NCBI GenBank assembly: GCA_012026885.1
Contig: VEPL01000036.1
Span: 26,521 to 60,677, forward strand
DNA from: Betaproteobacteria bacterium
Lineage (GTDB): Bacteria > Pseudomonadota > Gammaproteobacteria > Burkholderiales > Rhodocyclaceae
Length of the DNA stretch: 34,157 nt
Direction: 5' to 3'
Under the pieces are notes generated by a model. It was not told where the DNA came from and did no database searches. It saw only the letters and a program-made list of their open reading frames with translations. The translations under genes were made by a program, and so were the position numbers. Every line of letters begins with the position of its first letter. Position 1 is the first letter of the stretch. Of this stretch, positions 27,882 through 34,157 are shown in pieces.

Positions 27882-29054
27882 TTACTTGGTTTCCGCCATC
27901 AGTTCGCGGCCGATCAGCATGCGCCGGATCTCGCTGGTGCCGGCGCCGATTTCATACAACTTGGCATCGCGCCAGAGGCGGCCGGTGGCGTACTCGTTGG
28001 TGTAGCCGACGCCGCCCAGCGCCTGGATCGCCTCGCCGGCCATCCAGGTGGCTTTTTCGGCGGAGTAGAGAATGGCGCCGGCGGCATCCTTGCGCAGGGT
28101 ACGCGCGTGGTCAGCGGTGTCGCAGGCGCGCCCGAGGGCATAGACGTAGGCGCGGTTGGCCATCCAGGTCGAGTACATGTCGGCGACCTTGCCCTGCATC
28201 AGCTGGAATTCGCCGATCGCCTGGCCGAACTGCTTGCGCTCGTGCAGGTAGGGAACGACGATGTCCATGCAGGCGGCCATGATGCCGAGCGGGCCGCCGC
28301 AGAGCACGGCGCGCTCATAGTCGAGGCCGGACATCAGCACCTTGGTGCCGTTGCCGACGCCGCCCAACACGTTCTCTTCCGGCACTTCGCAATCGTCGAA
28401 GAACAGCGGGAAGGTGTTGGAGCCGCGCATGCCCAGCTTGTCGAGGTGGCTGCCGTGGCTGAAGCCCTTCATGCCCTTCTCGACGATGAAGGCGGTCATG
28501 CCCTTGGCGCCGGCGTTGATGTCGGTCTTGGCATAGACGACCAGGGTGTCGGCATCGCCGCCGTTGGTGATCCACATCTTGGCGCCGTTGAGCACGTAGC
28601 GGTCGCCCTTCTTGTCGGCCTTCAGTTTCATCGAGACCACGTCGGAACCGGCGTTCGGTTCGGACATCGCGAGTGCGCCAACGTGCTCGCCGGAAATCAG
28701 CTTGGGCAGGTATTTCTGCCGCTGTGCCTCGCTGCCGTTGCGGCGGATCTGGTTCACGCACAGGTTGGAGTGGGCGCCGTAGGAGAGGCCGACCGAGGCC
28801 GATGCCCGCGAGATTTCCTCGAGCGCGACGATATGCGCGAGGTAGCCCATGTTGGTGCCGCCGTATTCCTCGCCGGCGGTCATGCCGAGCAGGCCCATGT
28901 CGCCGAACTTCTTCCACAGGTCGGCCGGGAATTCGTTGACGCGGTCGATTTCCGCGGCGCGCGGGGCGATCTCGGCGTCGGCGAAAGCCTTCACGGCGTC
29001 GCGCAGCAGGTTGATGTCTTCGCCGAGGCCGAAGTCGAGGCTGGGAATGTTCAT
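27882..29054 (-). CDS. liuA: Isovaleryl-CoA dehydrogenase (LiuA)
   Basis: LiuA oxidises isovaleryl-CoA to 3-methylcrotonyl-CoA with FAD, passing electrons to ETF. In the 390-residue protein the catalytic Glu247 sits in GLDYERAVL, the position specific to isovaleryl-CoA dehydrogenases. The usual YEGT glutamate near the C-terminus is replaced in [35 protein letters not shown] and the [11 protein letters not shown] substrate loop are typical. The ATG of MNIPSLDF is preceded by GGAGAC; an upstream in-frame start would run through the intergenic repeat. It is the second gene behind the LiuR-type operator. Confidence 0.97.
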   Translation of the reverse strand: MNIPSLDFGLGEDINLLRDAVKAFADAEIAPRAAEIDRVNEFPADLWKKFGDMGLLGMTAGEEYGGTNMGYLAHIVALEEISRASASVGLSYGAHSNLCVNQIRRNGSEAQRQKYLPKLISGEHVGALAMSEPNAGSDVVSMKLKADKKGDRYVLNGAKMWITNGGDADTLVVYAKTDINAGAKGMTAFIVEKGMKGFSHGSHLDKLGMRGSNTFPLFFDDCEVPEENVLGGVGNGTKVLMSGLDYERAVLCGGPLGIMAACMDIVVPYLHERKQFGQAIGEFQLMQGKVADMYSTWMANRAYVYALGRACDTADHARTLRKDAAGAILYSAEKATWMAGEAIQALGGVGYTNEYATGRLWRDAKLYEIGAGTSEIRRMLIGRELMAETK

Positions 29055-29086
29055 GGGTTTGTCTCCGGTGCTGTGGTTTTCGGGTC

Positions 29087-29107
29087 TTTTTCGCGGTCGA
29101 CCGCGAC
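29087..29107 (-). repeat. Intergenic short repeat, copy C (GCGGTCGACCG type)
   Basis: On the minus strand the TAG stop of the thioesterase gene runs directly into TCGCGGTCGACCGCGA, a 16-base perfect palindrome, followed by AAAAG and CCGAAAA. The core and A-rich tail are shared with copies A and B. Confidence 0.5.
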
Positions 29108-29547
29108 TACTTCTCGCGGTGGGTGACCGCCATGATGGTTTGTTGCATGAGGGCACAGAGGGCCTCCTCGCCGTCCTTGACGGCGAAGACCTCGGCCTGG
29201 GTGACGATCAGCGTGCGGCCGGGCCGGACGACGTGGCCGCGCGCAACCAGTTTATCCCCGTCGGCCGGTGCCACCAGGTTGAGTTTGTACTCCACGGTCA
29301 GTACCGAAGCCGAGGCGGGAACCATGGTCATCGCCGCGTAGCCGGCGGCCGAGTCGGCAATCATGCCGACGACGCCGCCGTGGACGAAGCCGTGCTGCTG
29401 CTCGATGCCCGCCCAGTGGGGAACGTGGATCTCGGTGCGACCGTGCTCGACCAGCGGCAGCGTGGCGCGGATCAGGGCCATCGCATTCTGCAGCGCGAAA
29501 CTGGCGTGGACGCGATCGGCGAAGTGGGGGTCGGAAATTCGGGTCAT
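29107..29547 (-). CDS. PaaI-type hotdog-fold thioesterase
   Basis: The 146-residue protein is a hotdog-fold acyl-CoA thioesterase of the PaaI/YbgC-like group. [19 protein letters not shown] (residues 54-72) holds the HGG motif and catalytic Asp65; the strands [14 protein letters not shown] and [20 protein letters not shown] complete the fold. Such enzymes release CoA from stalled acyl-CoA intermediates, a plausible housekeeping job for a branched-chain acyl-CoA pathway. It is the first gene after the LiuR-type promoter and precedes liuA by 52 bases. Confidence 0.9.
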   Translation of the reverse strand: MTRISDPHFADRVHASFALQNAMALIRATLPLVEHGRTEIHVPHWAGIEQQHGFVHGGVVGMIADSAAGYAAMTMVPASASVLTVEYKLNLVAPADGDKLVARGHVVRPGRTLIVTQAEVFAVKDGEEALCALMQQTIMAVTHREK

Positions 29548-29556
29548 GAAGACGTG

Positions 29557-29584
29557 ATTGTATTTACGTTAACGTTAACGTCAA
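29557..29584 (-). promoter_or_regulatory. Promoter of the leucine-catabolic operon with overlapping LiuR-type operator
   Basis: On the minus strand TTGACG (29584-29579) and TACAAT (29562-29557) are spaced by 16 bases, near-consensus -35 and -10 boxes. The spacer and -35 box are occupied by a 22-base palindrome with one mismatched pair and the perfect 16-base core ACGTTAACGTTAACGT. Such a palindrome between the boxes is the standard MerR-family layout and fits the LiuR motif as I recall it. It lies between liuR and the first structural gene. Confidence 0.85.
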
Positions 29585-29602
29585 CTATGCCGGCACAAAA
29601 AG

Positions 29603-29995
29603 TCACACGGCATCGCGTCGCTCCAGTTCCTTGCGGCACAGACCCTCGAACTGGGCGATCTCGGCCAGCATGGCCTCGATGTCCTCGCGCTGCTGCTCCA
29701 GGGCGCCACGCCGCTTCTCCATGACACGCAGACATTCGATCAGTTGCGGCGTCTCGTCCTCGGTCGACGAATACATGCCGATCAGGTCCTTGATCTCGGC
29801 CAGGCTGAGCCCGAGCCGCTTGCCGCGCAGGGCCATCTTCAGGCGGGCGCGGTCGCGCCGGTTGAAGACGCGCTTGCCGCCCTCGCGCTCGGGCGACAGG
29901 ATGCCCTGGTCCTCCCAGAAGCGGATGGTGCGCGGCGTGATCCCGAACTCGCGGGCGAGGTCTGAGATGGCGAAGGTGGCGGCCGTCTGGCTCAA
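29603..29995 (-). CDS. liuR: MerR-family transcriptional regulator LiuR
   Basis: LiuR controls branched-chain amino acid degradation genes in proteobacteria. The protein (130 residues with the start chosen) has the MerR winged helix-turn-helix near its N-terminus, FAISDLAREFGITPRTIRFWEDQGIL, here described as residues 8-33. GKRVFNRRDRARLKMAL forms the wing, and a long C-terminal dimerisation helix rich in Glu and Arg follows. There is no metal-binding cysteine set. I chose a TTG start because GAGGAT lies six bases before it; a second TTG 27 bases upstream has no ribosome site, and there is no ATG near the N-terminus. The gene lies just upstream of the operator and promoter of the liu operon. 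Confidence 0.9.
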   Translation of the reverse strand: MSQTAATFAISDLAREFGITPRTIRFWEDQGILSPEREGGKRVFNRRDRARLKMALRGKRLGLSLAEIKDLIGMYSSTEDETPQLIECLRVMEKRRGALEQQREDIEAMLAEIAQFEGLCRKELERRDAV

Positions 29996-30039
29996 GCGGA
30001 AATCCTCGTCGAAGGCGGCCAAGTAAATCAGAAGAAAGG

Positions 30040-30067
30040 GGATTTTTCAATCCGCTACCGTATGGTA
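30040..30067. promoter_or_regulatory. Two inverted repeats between liuR and the divergent MBL-phaC genes
   Basis: GGATT-4-AATCC (30040-30053) and TACC-4-GGTA (30056-30067) lie in the short region that must hold the start signals of the divergent genes. No clear -35/-10 pair was found for either direction. The motifs differ from the LiuR-type palindrome on the other side of liuR. Confidence 0.3.
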
Positions 30068-30069
30068 AG

Positions 30070-31143
30070 GTGTCGGCCCCCGGGCCGTCCCTCCATTCCG
30101 CTCCCGTGTCGCTGCATTATCCCCACCCGCATCCGCCGGCCGCCGGCGCAATGACCGAAGTCGCGCCGGGCGTCTTCTGGGTGCGCATGCCGCTGCCCTT
30201 CCAACTCGACCACATCAATCTCTGGATCCTGCGCGACGGTGCCGGCTGGACGCTGGTCGACAGCGGCTTTCCCGACGATGGTGTGCGCGCCGTTTGGAGC
30301 GGTATCCTGGCCGGACTGCCGGGGCCGGTGACGCGCCTGGTGGCGACGCACTTCCATCCCGACCATCTCGGCCTGGCCAGCTGGCTGATGGAGCAGACAG
30401 GTGCGCCGTTATGGATGACCTCGGCCGAGTTCCTGACTGCCCATGCCGTGTGGAACGAGGTCGGCGGCCACGGCGCCCGCTTCATGGTCGACCAGTTTCG
30501 CCAACACGGCCTCGATGCCGTGCTGCTCGGCAAGTTCGAGAGGCGCGGATCAGGCTACCGCAAGGCGGTTCCCGCCCTGCCCGAGCACTATCACCGGCTC
30601 AAGGCCGGCGATGCGCTGACGATCGACGGGCGGGCCTGGCGGATCGTGATCGGCCACGGGCATTCGCCCGAGCACATGGCGCTTTACTGTGCGGAACTCG
30701 GCGTGTTAATTTCCGGCGACATGCTTTTGCCGAGGATTTCCACCAACGTGAGCGTGTTCGCGGCGACGCCGGATGCCGATGCCCTGGGCTGGTACCTGGA
30801 TTCGCTGACGACCATGGCGGCGGAAATCCCCGACGAAACGCTGGTCCTGCCCTCGCACGGCCTGCCCTTCTTCGGGATCCGGGCGCGGGTCGACGCGCTG
30901 CATGCGCACCATGCAGAGCGCCTGCAGGTTCTGGAGGAGGCGTGTGAACAGGTGCCGCAGAGCGCCGCCGGGTTGCTCGACACCCTGTTCGGACGGGCAC
31001 TCGATACGCATCAGGTCATGTTTGCGATGGGCGAGGCTATCGCCCATCTGAACCATCTTGAACAGGCCGGCCGGTTGTCGCGCAGCAGCGATGCCGACGG
31101 CGTGATTCGTTTCTCGCGGCCGCGCAGCAACGCCGCGCACTGA
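30070..31143 (+). CDS. Metallo-beta-lactamase-fold hydrolase with C-terminal winged helix (glyoxalase II / LACTB2-like)
   Basis: The 357-residue protein has the MBL motif THFHPDHLG (His94, His96, Asp98, His99), a metal His in IGHGHSPEHMALY, the bridging Asp in VLISGDMLLPRIS, and LPSHGLPFFG. The last 60 residues (HQVMFAMGEAIAHLNHLEQAG) form the winged-helix tail seen in LACTB2-like proteins. Family members hydrolyse thioesters or phosphodiesters, so an acyl-CoA or related thioester is possible. The start is a GTG with weak support; GTG and ATG codons 36 and 81 bases on are alternatives. It ends 16 bases before phaC, and both probably share one transcript. Confidence 0.87.
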   Translation: MSAPGPSLHSAPVSLHYPHPHPPAAGAMTEVAPGVFWVRMPLPFQLDHINLWILRDGAGWTLVDSGFPDDGVRAVWSGILAGLPGPVTRLVATHFHPDHLGLASWLMEQTGAPLWMTSAEFLTAHAVWNEVGGHGARFMVDQFRQHGLDAVLLGKFERRGSGYRKAVPALPEHYHRLKAGDALTIDGRAWRIVIGHGHSPEHMALYCAELGVLISGDMLLPRISTNVSVFAATPDADALGWYLDSLTTMAAEIPDETLVLPSHGLPFFGIRARVDALHAHHAERLQVLEEACEQVPQSAAGLLDTLFGRALDTHQVMFAMGEAIAHLNHLEQAGRLSRSSDADGVIRFSRPRSNAAH

Positions 31144-31159
31144 CAGAGGGAGTTCTTGT

Positions 31160-33001
31160 ATGTCGCAACAAACCGAAGAAAAGGCAGCCCTGCCCAACCC
31201 GGCCGAGATGGCCAAGACCTATGCCGAAGTCGCCCAGCGCGCCTCGCGCCTGATCACACAGTTCATGGAGAAGAAGGCCAAGGACGGCATCGGTGCGCCG
31301 GCCGACGAACTCGGCGTCGCCAAGGCCTTCATGGACCTCTCGGCCCGCCTGATGGCCAATCCGTACAAGCTGGCCCAGTCGCAGATGAACATGATGTGGG
31401 ACTACTTCTCGCTGTGGCAGGGCTCGATGCTCAAGATGATGGGCATGCCGAACGCCACCGCGCCGGTGGCCGCTCCGAAGAAGGGCGACAACCGCTTCAA
31501 GGACGAGGAGTGGGAACAGCATTTCCTCTTCGATTTCGTCAAGCAGTCCTACCTGATCGCCGCCCGCCACATTCATGACACCGTCGCGACCACCGAGGGC
31601 CTCGACGAGTCCACGCAGCAGAAGGTCAATTTCTTCACCCGCCAGTACATCGACGCGCTGTCGCCGTCGAACTTCGCGCTGACCAACCCGGAAGTCTTCC
31701 GCGAGACGCTGAAGAGCCATGGCCAGAACCTGGTCAAGGGCCTCAACAACCTGCTGCACGACGTCGAGGCCGGCGACGGCCAGTTGCGTATCCGCATGAC
31801 CGACACCTCGGCCTTCGAGATGGGCAAGAACGTCGCCACGACGCCGGGCAAGGTGGTCTTCCAGAACGAACTTTTCCAGCTCATCCAGTACGATCCGGCC
31901 ACCCCGGAGCAGTACAAGAAGCCCTTCCTGATCGTGCCGCCGTGGATCAACAAGTACTACATCCTCGACCTGCGCGAGAAGAACTCGATGGTCAAATGGG
32001 CGACCGACCAGGGCCACACGACGTTCATCATGTCGTGGATCAACCCGGACGAGAAGCTGGCCCAGAAGACCTTCGAGGACTACCTGCTCGACGGTTCGCT
32101 CGAGGCGATCAACCAGGTCTGCAAGCAGACCGGCGAGGACAGCGTCAACCTGGCCGGCTACTGCCTCGGTGGTTCGCTGACCATGACCACGCTCGCCTAC
32201 ATGGCAGCCAAGAAGGATAAGCGCGCCAATTCCGGCACCTTCTTCACGACCATGCTCGACTTCTCCGATCCGGGCGAACTGGGCGTCTTCCTCGACGAGG
32301 GTGCGGTCGAGGGCCTGATCACCAAGATGAAGAAGCGCGGCTACCTCGAAGGTTCGGAAATGGCGACGACCTTCAACATGCTGCGCGCCAATGACCTGAT
32401 CTGGTCCTTCGTGGTGAACAACTACCTGATGGGCAAGGATCCCTTCCCCTTCGACCTGCTCTACTGGAACTCCGACTCGACCCGCATGCCGGCAGCGATG
32501 CACAGCTTCTACCTGCGCAACATGTATATCGAGAACAAGTTCATCCAGCCAGGCGGCATCGAGCTGGGCGGCGTCAAGATCGACATCAGCAAGGTCAAGA
32601 CGCCCTGCTACTTCATCTCCACCATCGAGGACCACATCGCGCCGTGGAAGAGCACTTATGCCGGCGCCCGCGTGCCGACCGGCAAGACCAAGTTCGTCCT
32701 CGGCGGTTCGGGCCACATCGCTGGCATCGTGAACCCGCCGGTCGCCAACAAGTACGGCTACTGGACCAATGACGCCACCGACGGCAACTTGCCGGAGAGC
32801 CCGGATGACTTCCTTGCCGGCGCGACGCAGAACCCGGGTTCGTGGTGGACGCACTGGAACCAGTGGGTGACCAGCCTGCCGGGTGGTTCGGCCAAGGTCA
32901 AGGCGCGCCGGCCCGAGGACGGTGCCCTCAAGGTGATCGAGGATGCGCCCGGCGCCTACGTCAAGTTCCGCCTCGACGCCCAGAAGAAGAAAGCCAAGTA
33001 A
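31160..33001 (+). CDS. phaC: Class I poly(3-hydroxyalkanoate) polymerase PhaC
   Basis: PhaC polymerises (R)-3-hydroxyacyl-CoA into storage polyester granules. The 613-residue length and the absence of a neighbouring phaE or phaR mark class I. The catalytic triad is Cys335 in the lipase-like box GYCLGG, Asp491 in TIEDHIAPW and His519 in GGSGHIAG. The N-terminal 200 residues are the less conserved domain, with MNMMWDYFSLWQ typical of PhaC. GAGGGAG is about 7 bases before the ATG. No phaA, phaB or phasin gene lies in the window. It is followed by a strong terminator and lies close to the liu operon, whose thiolase could feed acetoacetyl-CoA to polymer synthesis. Confidence 0.97.
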   Translation: MSQQTEEKAALPNPAEMAKTYAEVAQRASRLITQFMEKKAKDGIGAPADELGVAKAFMDLSARLMANPYKLAQSQMNMMWDYFSLWQGSMLKMMGMPNATAPVAAPKKGDNRFKDEEWEQHFLFDFVKQSYLIAARHIHDTVATTEGLDESTQQKVNFFTRQYIDALSPSNFALTNPEVFRETLKSHGQNLVKGLNNLLHDVEAGDGQLRIRMTDTSAFEMGKNVATTPGKVVFQNELFQLIQYDPATPEQYKKPFLIVPPWINKYYILDLREKNSMVKWATDQGHTTFIMSWINPDEKLAQKTFEDYLLDGSLEAINQVCKQTGEDSVNLAGYCLGGSLTMTTLAYMAAKKDKRANSGTFFTTMLDFSDPGELGVFLDEGAVEGLITKMKKRGYLEGSEMATTFNMLRANDLIWSFVVNNYLMGKDPFPFDLLYWNSDSTRMPAAMHSFYLRNMYIENKFIQPGGIELGGVKIDISKVKTPCYFISTIEDHIAPWKSTYAGARVPTGKTKFVLGGSGHIAGIVNPPVANKYGYWTNDATDGNLPESPDDFLAGATQNPGSWWTHWNQWVTSLPGGSAKVKARRPEDGALKVIEDAPGAYVKFRLDAQKKKAK

Positions 33002-33030
33002 GCGCCGCCGCTGTTACAGCCCGGCCGGAA

Positions 33031-33064
33031 GCCGCCTGCGCGCCCGCGCCGGCGGCTTTTTTTT
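33031..33064 (+). terminator. Rho-independent terminator after phaC
   Basis: GCCGCC and GGCGGC close a long GC-rich hairpin, with a GCGC/GCGC inner stem after one mismatch, followed at once by eight T residues. This is a canonical intrinsic terminator 30 bases after the phaC stop. Confidence 0.92.
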
Positions 33065-33119
33065 GCCGTCGGCAACGCGGGGGCCCAGGTTTGCGCCTGA
33101 CCGCGCGCGGGTGCGATCT

Positions 33120-34157
33120 TCAGAAGCTCACGGCCGCGTTGAGCCGCACGTCCCAGAGGTCGACATCCTGGCGCCCGATGCTGTAGTAGCCGGTGACGAG
33201 TTCGAGGCGCAGGTTGCGCTGGGGTTCGATCGCCAGCGCCATGCGCACCGAGCCGCTCCACGGCGAAGTGCTTTCGAGGTCGAGATTGCCGTTCAGTATC
33301 TTCCCGTCGTTCGGGCGTTCGATGTCGTAGCGCACGCCGAGGCGCAGCGCCGGAATGATCCGGCTGCCGCCGGCGGTGGTGAAGGCGCGACTGATGTCGC
33401 CCGACAGCTCGCTGGTGGCGTAGTCGAAGGAATTCTCGTTGACGCGCAGCGTGACGTTGTAGATCTGGCCCGCGTACGGCAATGTCCCGGTGTAGTTGAA
33501 GGCATCCGACGAACTGTGGCTGTAGAAGAGTGCCAGCTTGGGGCGGAATAGATAGTCGCCGAAAGCGTAACCGCCGGTCAGGTTGGCCGATGCGAACCCG
33601 GTTGTCGTCCGGAAATCGCCGCTGAGCACGGCAAGTTGCGTGTCGTTGTCGGTGCGTCCCCAGCCCGCCCAGCCATCGAGCAGCCAGTTCGCCGACAGGC
33701 GGTAGCCGGCATAGGGCCCGACGAAGACGCCGTCACCATCGTTGCGCACCGTGCTGTCGAAGGCACCGAGTCGGGTCTTGCTGGTCGCTGCCGCGAGACC
33801 GGCAACCAGGTCCTTGCCGAAAGCCCGGTGCACGCCGATCAGAACGCTATTGGCGTGGCCGGAGGCATCGATGCCGTTGCGGTTGTCCGAAATGCCGGTG
33901 TGGCGAATATCCGCCCATGTTTGCCAGGCTTCATCGGCCTGCGGGAAACGGCTACGCTGGTCGAGTCCGACCACCACGCGGTCGGAAATGCTCAGTGCGC
34001 CGGTCTGGTAAGCCGTCAGCGCCCCGGCGCTGATGTTGGTGACGATGTTGCGGATCGGGTCGCTACCCGAGCCATCCGAACCGCCGCCAACCCCGCCTCC
34101 GGAGCCGCCACTGCCGCTGCCGCCACCGACACCTCCACCGGAACCCCCGCTGCCACC
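33120..34157 (-). CDS. Autotransporter-like outer-membrane beta-barrel protein, C-terminal part (cut by window edge)
   Basis: The frame is open to the right edge; 345 residues are visible. From the edge inward there is a Gly/Ser-rich linker of about 34 residues (repeats of GGGSG type). A helical stretch, NIVTNISAGALTAYQTG, follows and could be the plug helix. About 290 residues of amphipathic beta strands in the autotransporter pattern come next: SVLIGVHRAFGKDLVAG, GPYAGYRLSANWLLDGW, TGGYAFGDYLFRPKLALFY, ALRLGVRYD. The protein ends DVRLNAAVSF with the terminal Phe recognised by the BAM complex. The passenger and signal peptide are outside the window, so function is unknown. It converges on phaC across the terminator. 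Confidence 0.82.
   Translation of the reverse strand, partial: GGSGGSGGGVGGGSGSGGSGGGVGGGSDGSGSDPIRNIVTNISAGALTAYQTGALSISDRVVVGLDQRSRFPQADEAWQTWADIRHTGISDNRNGIDASGHANSVLIGVHRAFGKDLVAGLAAATSKTRLGAFDSTVRNDGDGVFVGPYAGYRLSANWLLDGWAGWGRTDNDTQLAVLSGDFRTTTGFASANLTGGYAFGDYLFRPKLALFYSHSSSDAFNYTGTLPYAGQIYNVTLRVNENSFDYATSELSGDISRAFTTAGGSRIIPALRLGVRYDIERPNDGKILNGNLDLESTSPWSGSVRMALAIEPQRNLRLELVTGYYSIGRQDVDLWDVRLNAAVSF

Noticed and set aside
31037..32854. A 605-codon minus-strand open frame opposite phaC
   Set aside because: The opposite strand encodes a full PhaC with an intact catalytic triad; the antisense frame has no domain signature.

Overview
The window is GC-rich, densely packed bacterial chromosome. 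A class I PHA synthase, RapZ, a LiuR-controlled leucine operon, and the mix of PlsB, UbiX and beta-class carbonic anhydrase point to a betaproteobacterium. A member of the Rhodocyclales (Azospira, Dechloromonas, Thauera or Accumulibacter relatives) is my best guess, but this is inference from gene content. I see no tRNA, rRNA, insertion sequence, phage gene or CRISPR array.

Left part (1-7622): An FtsH protease gene, cut by the window edge, lies directly behind a TerC/Alx-family manganese gene. Both sit downstream of a clear yybP-ykoY manganese riboswitch with a good sigma70-type promoter. Upstream of this is katG (catalase-peroxidase). A two-CBS-domain protein is divergent from katG, followed by plsB, the first acyltransferase of phospholipid synthesis.

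Middle part (7669-13204): A tight leftward operon reads rapZ, a NusG-domain-II protein, a Gx-family membrane protein, ubiX, a LON-substrate-binding-domain protein and chrA. Neighbouring genes overlap or are separated by 4 bases. A rightward M20 amidohydrolase gene is divergent from rapZ.

Right part (13209-30022): A leftward block of about 16 kb is built around leucine/isovalerate catabolism. It starts with the MerR-type regulator LiuR and a palindromic operator overlapping a near-consensus promoter. The genes then run: hotdog thioesterase, isovaleryl-CoA dehydrogenase (LiuA), a GNAT-carbonic anhydrase fusion, thiolase, EamA transporter, a second acyl-CoA dehydrogenase, a DsbA/HCCA-isomerase-like protein, a LOG-type phosphoribohydrolase, LiuB, a PaiB-like FMN protein, LiuC, a second crotonase, LiuD, an SDR-fold protein, HMG-CoA lyase (LiuE), two DUF1289 proteins and a metallo-beta-lactamase-fold hydrolase. 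The core enzymes convert isovaleryl-CoA to acetyl-CoA and acetoacetate. The carbonic anhydrase could supply bicarbonate to the LiuB/LiuD carboxylase.

The most striking gene is the SDR-fold protein between LiuE and LiuD. It lacks the NAD(P)-binding glycine motif and the catalytic lysine. It matches both signature motifs of halohydrin dehalogenases (T-x4-F-x-G and S-x12-Y-x3-R).

Divergent from liuR are a second metallo-beta-lactamase-fold gene and phaC, which ends in a strong terminator. The window closes with the C-terminal beta-barrel of an autotransporter-like outer-membrane protein preceded by a Gly/Ser-rich linker.
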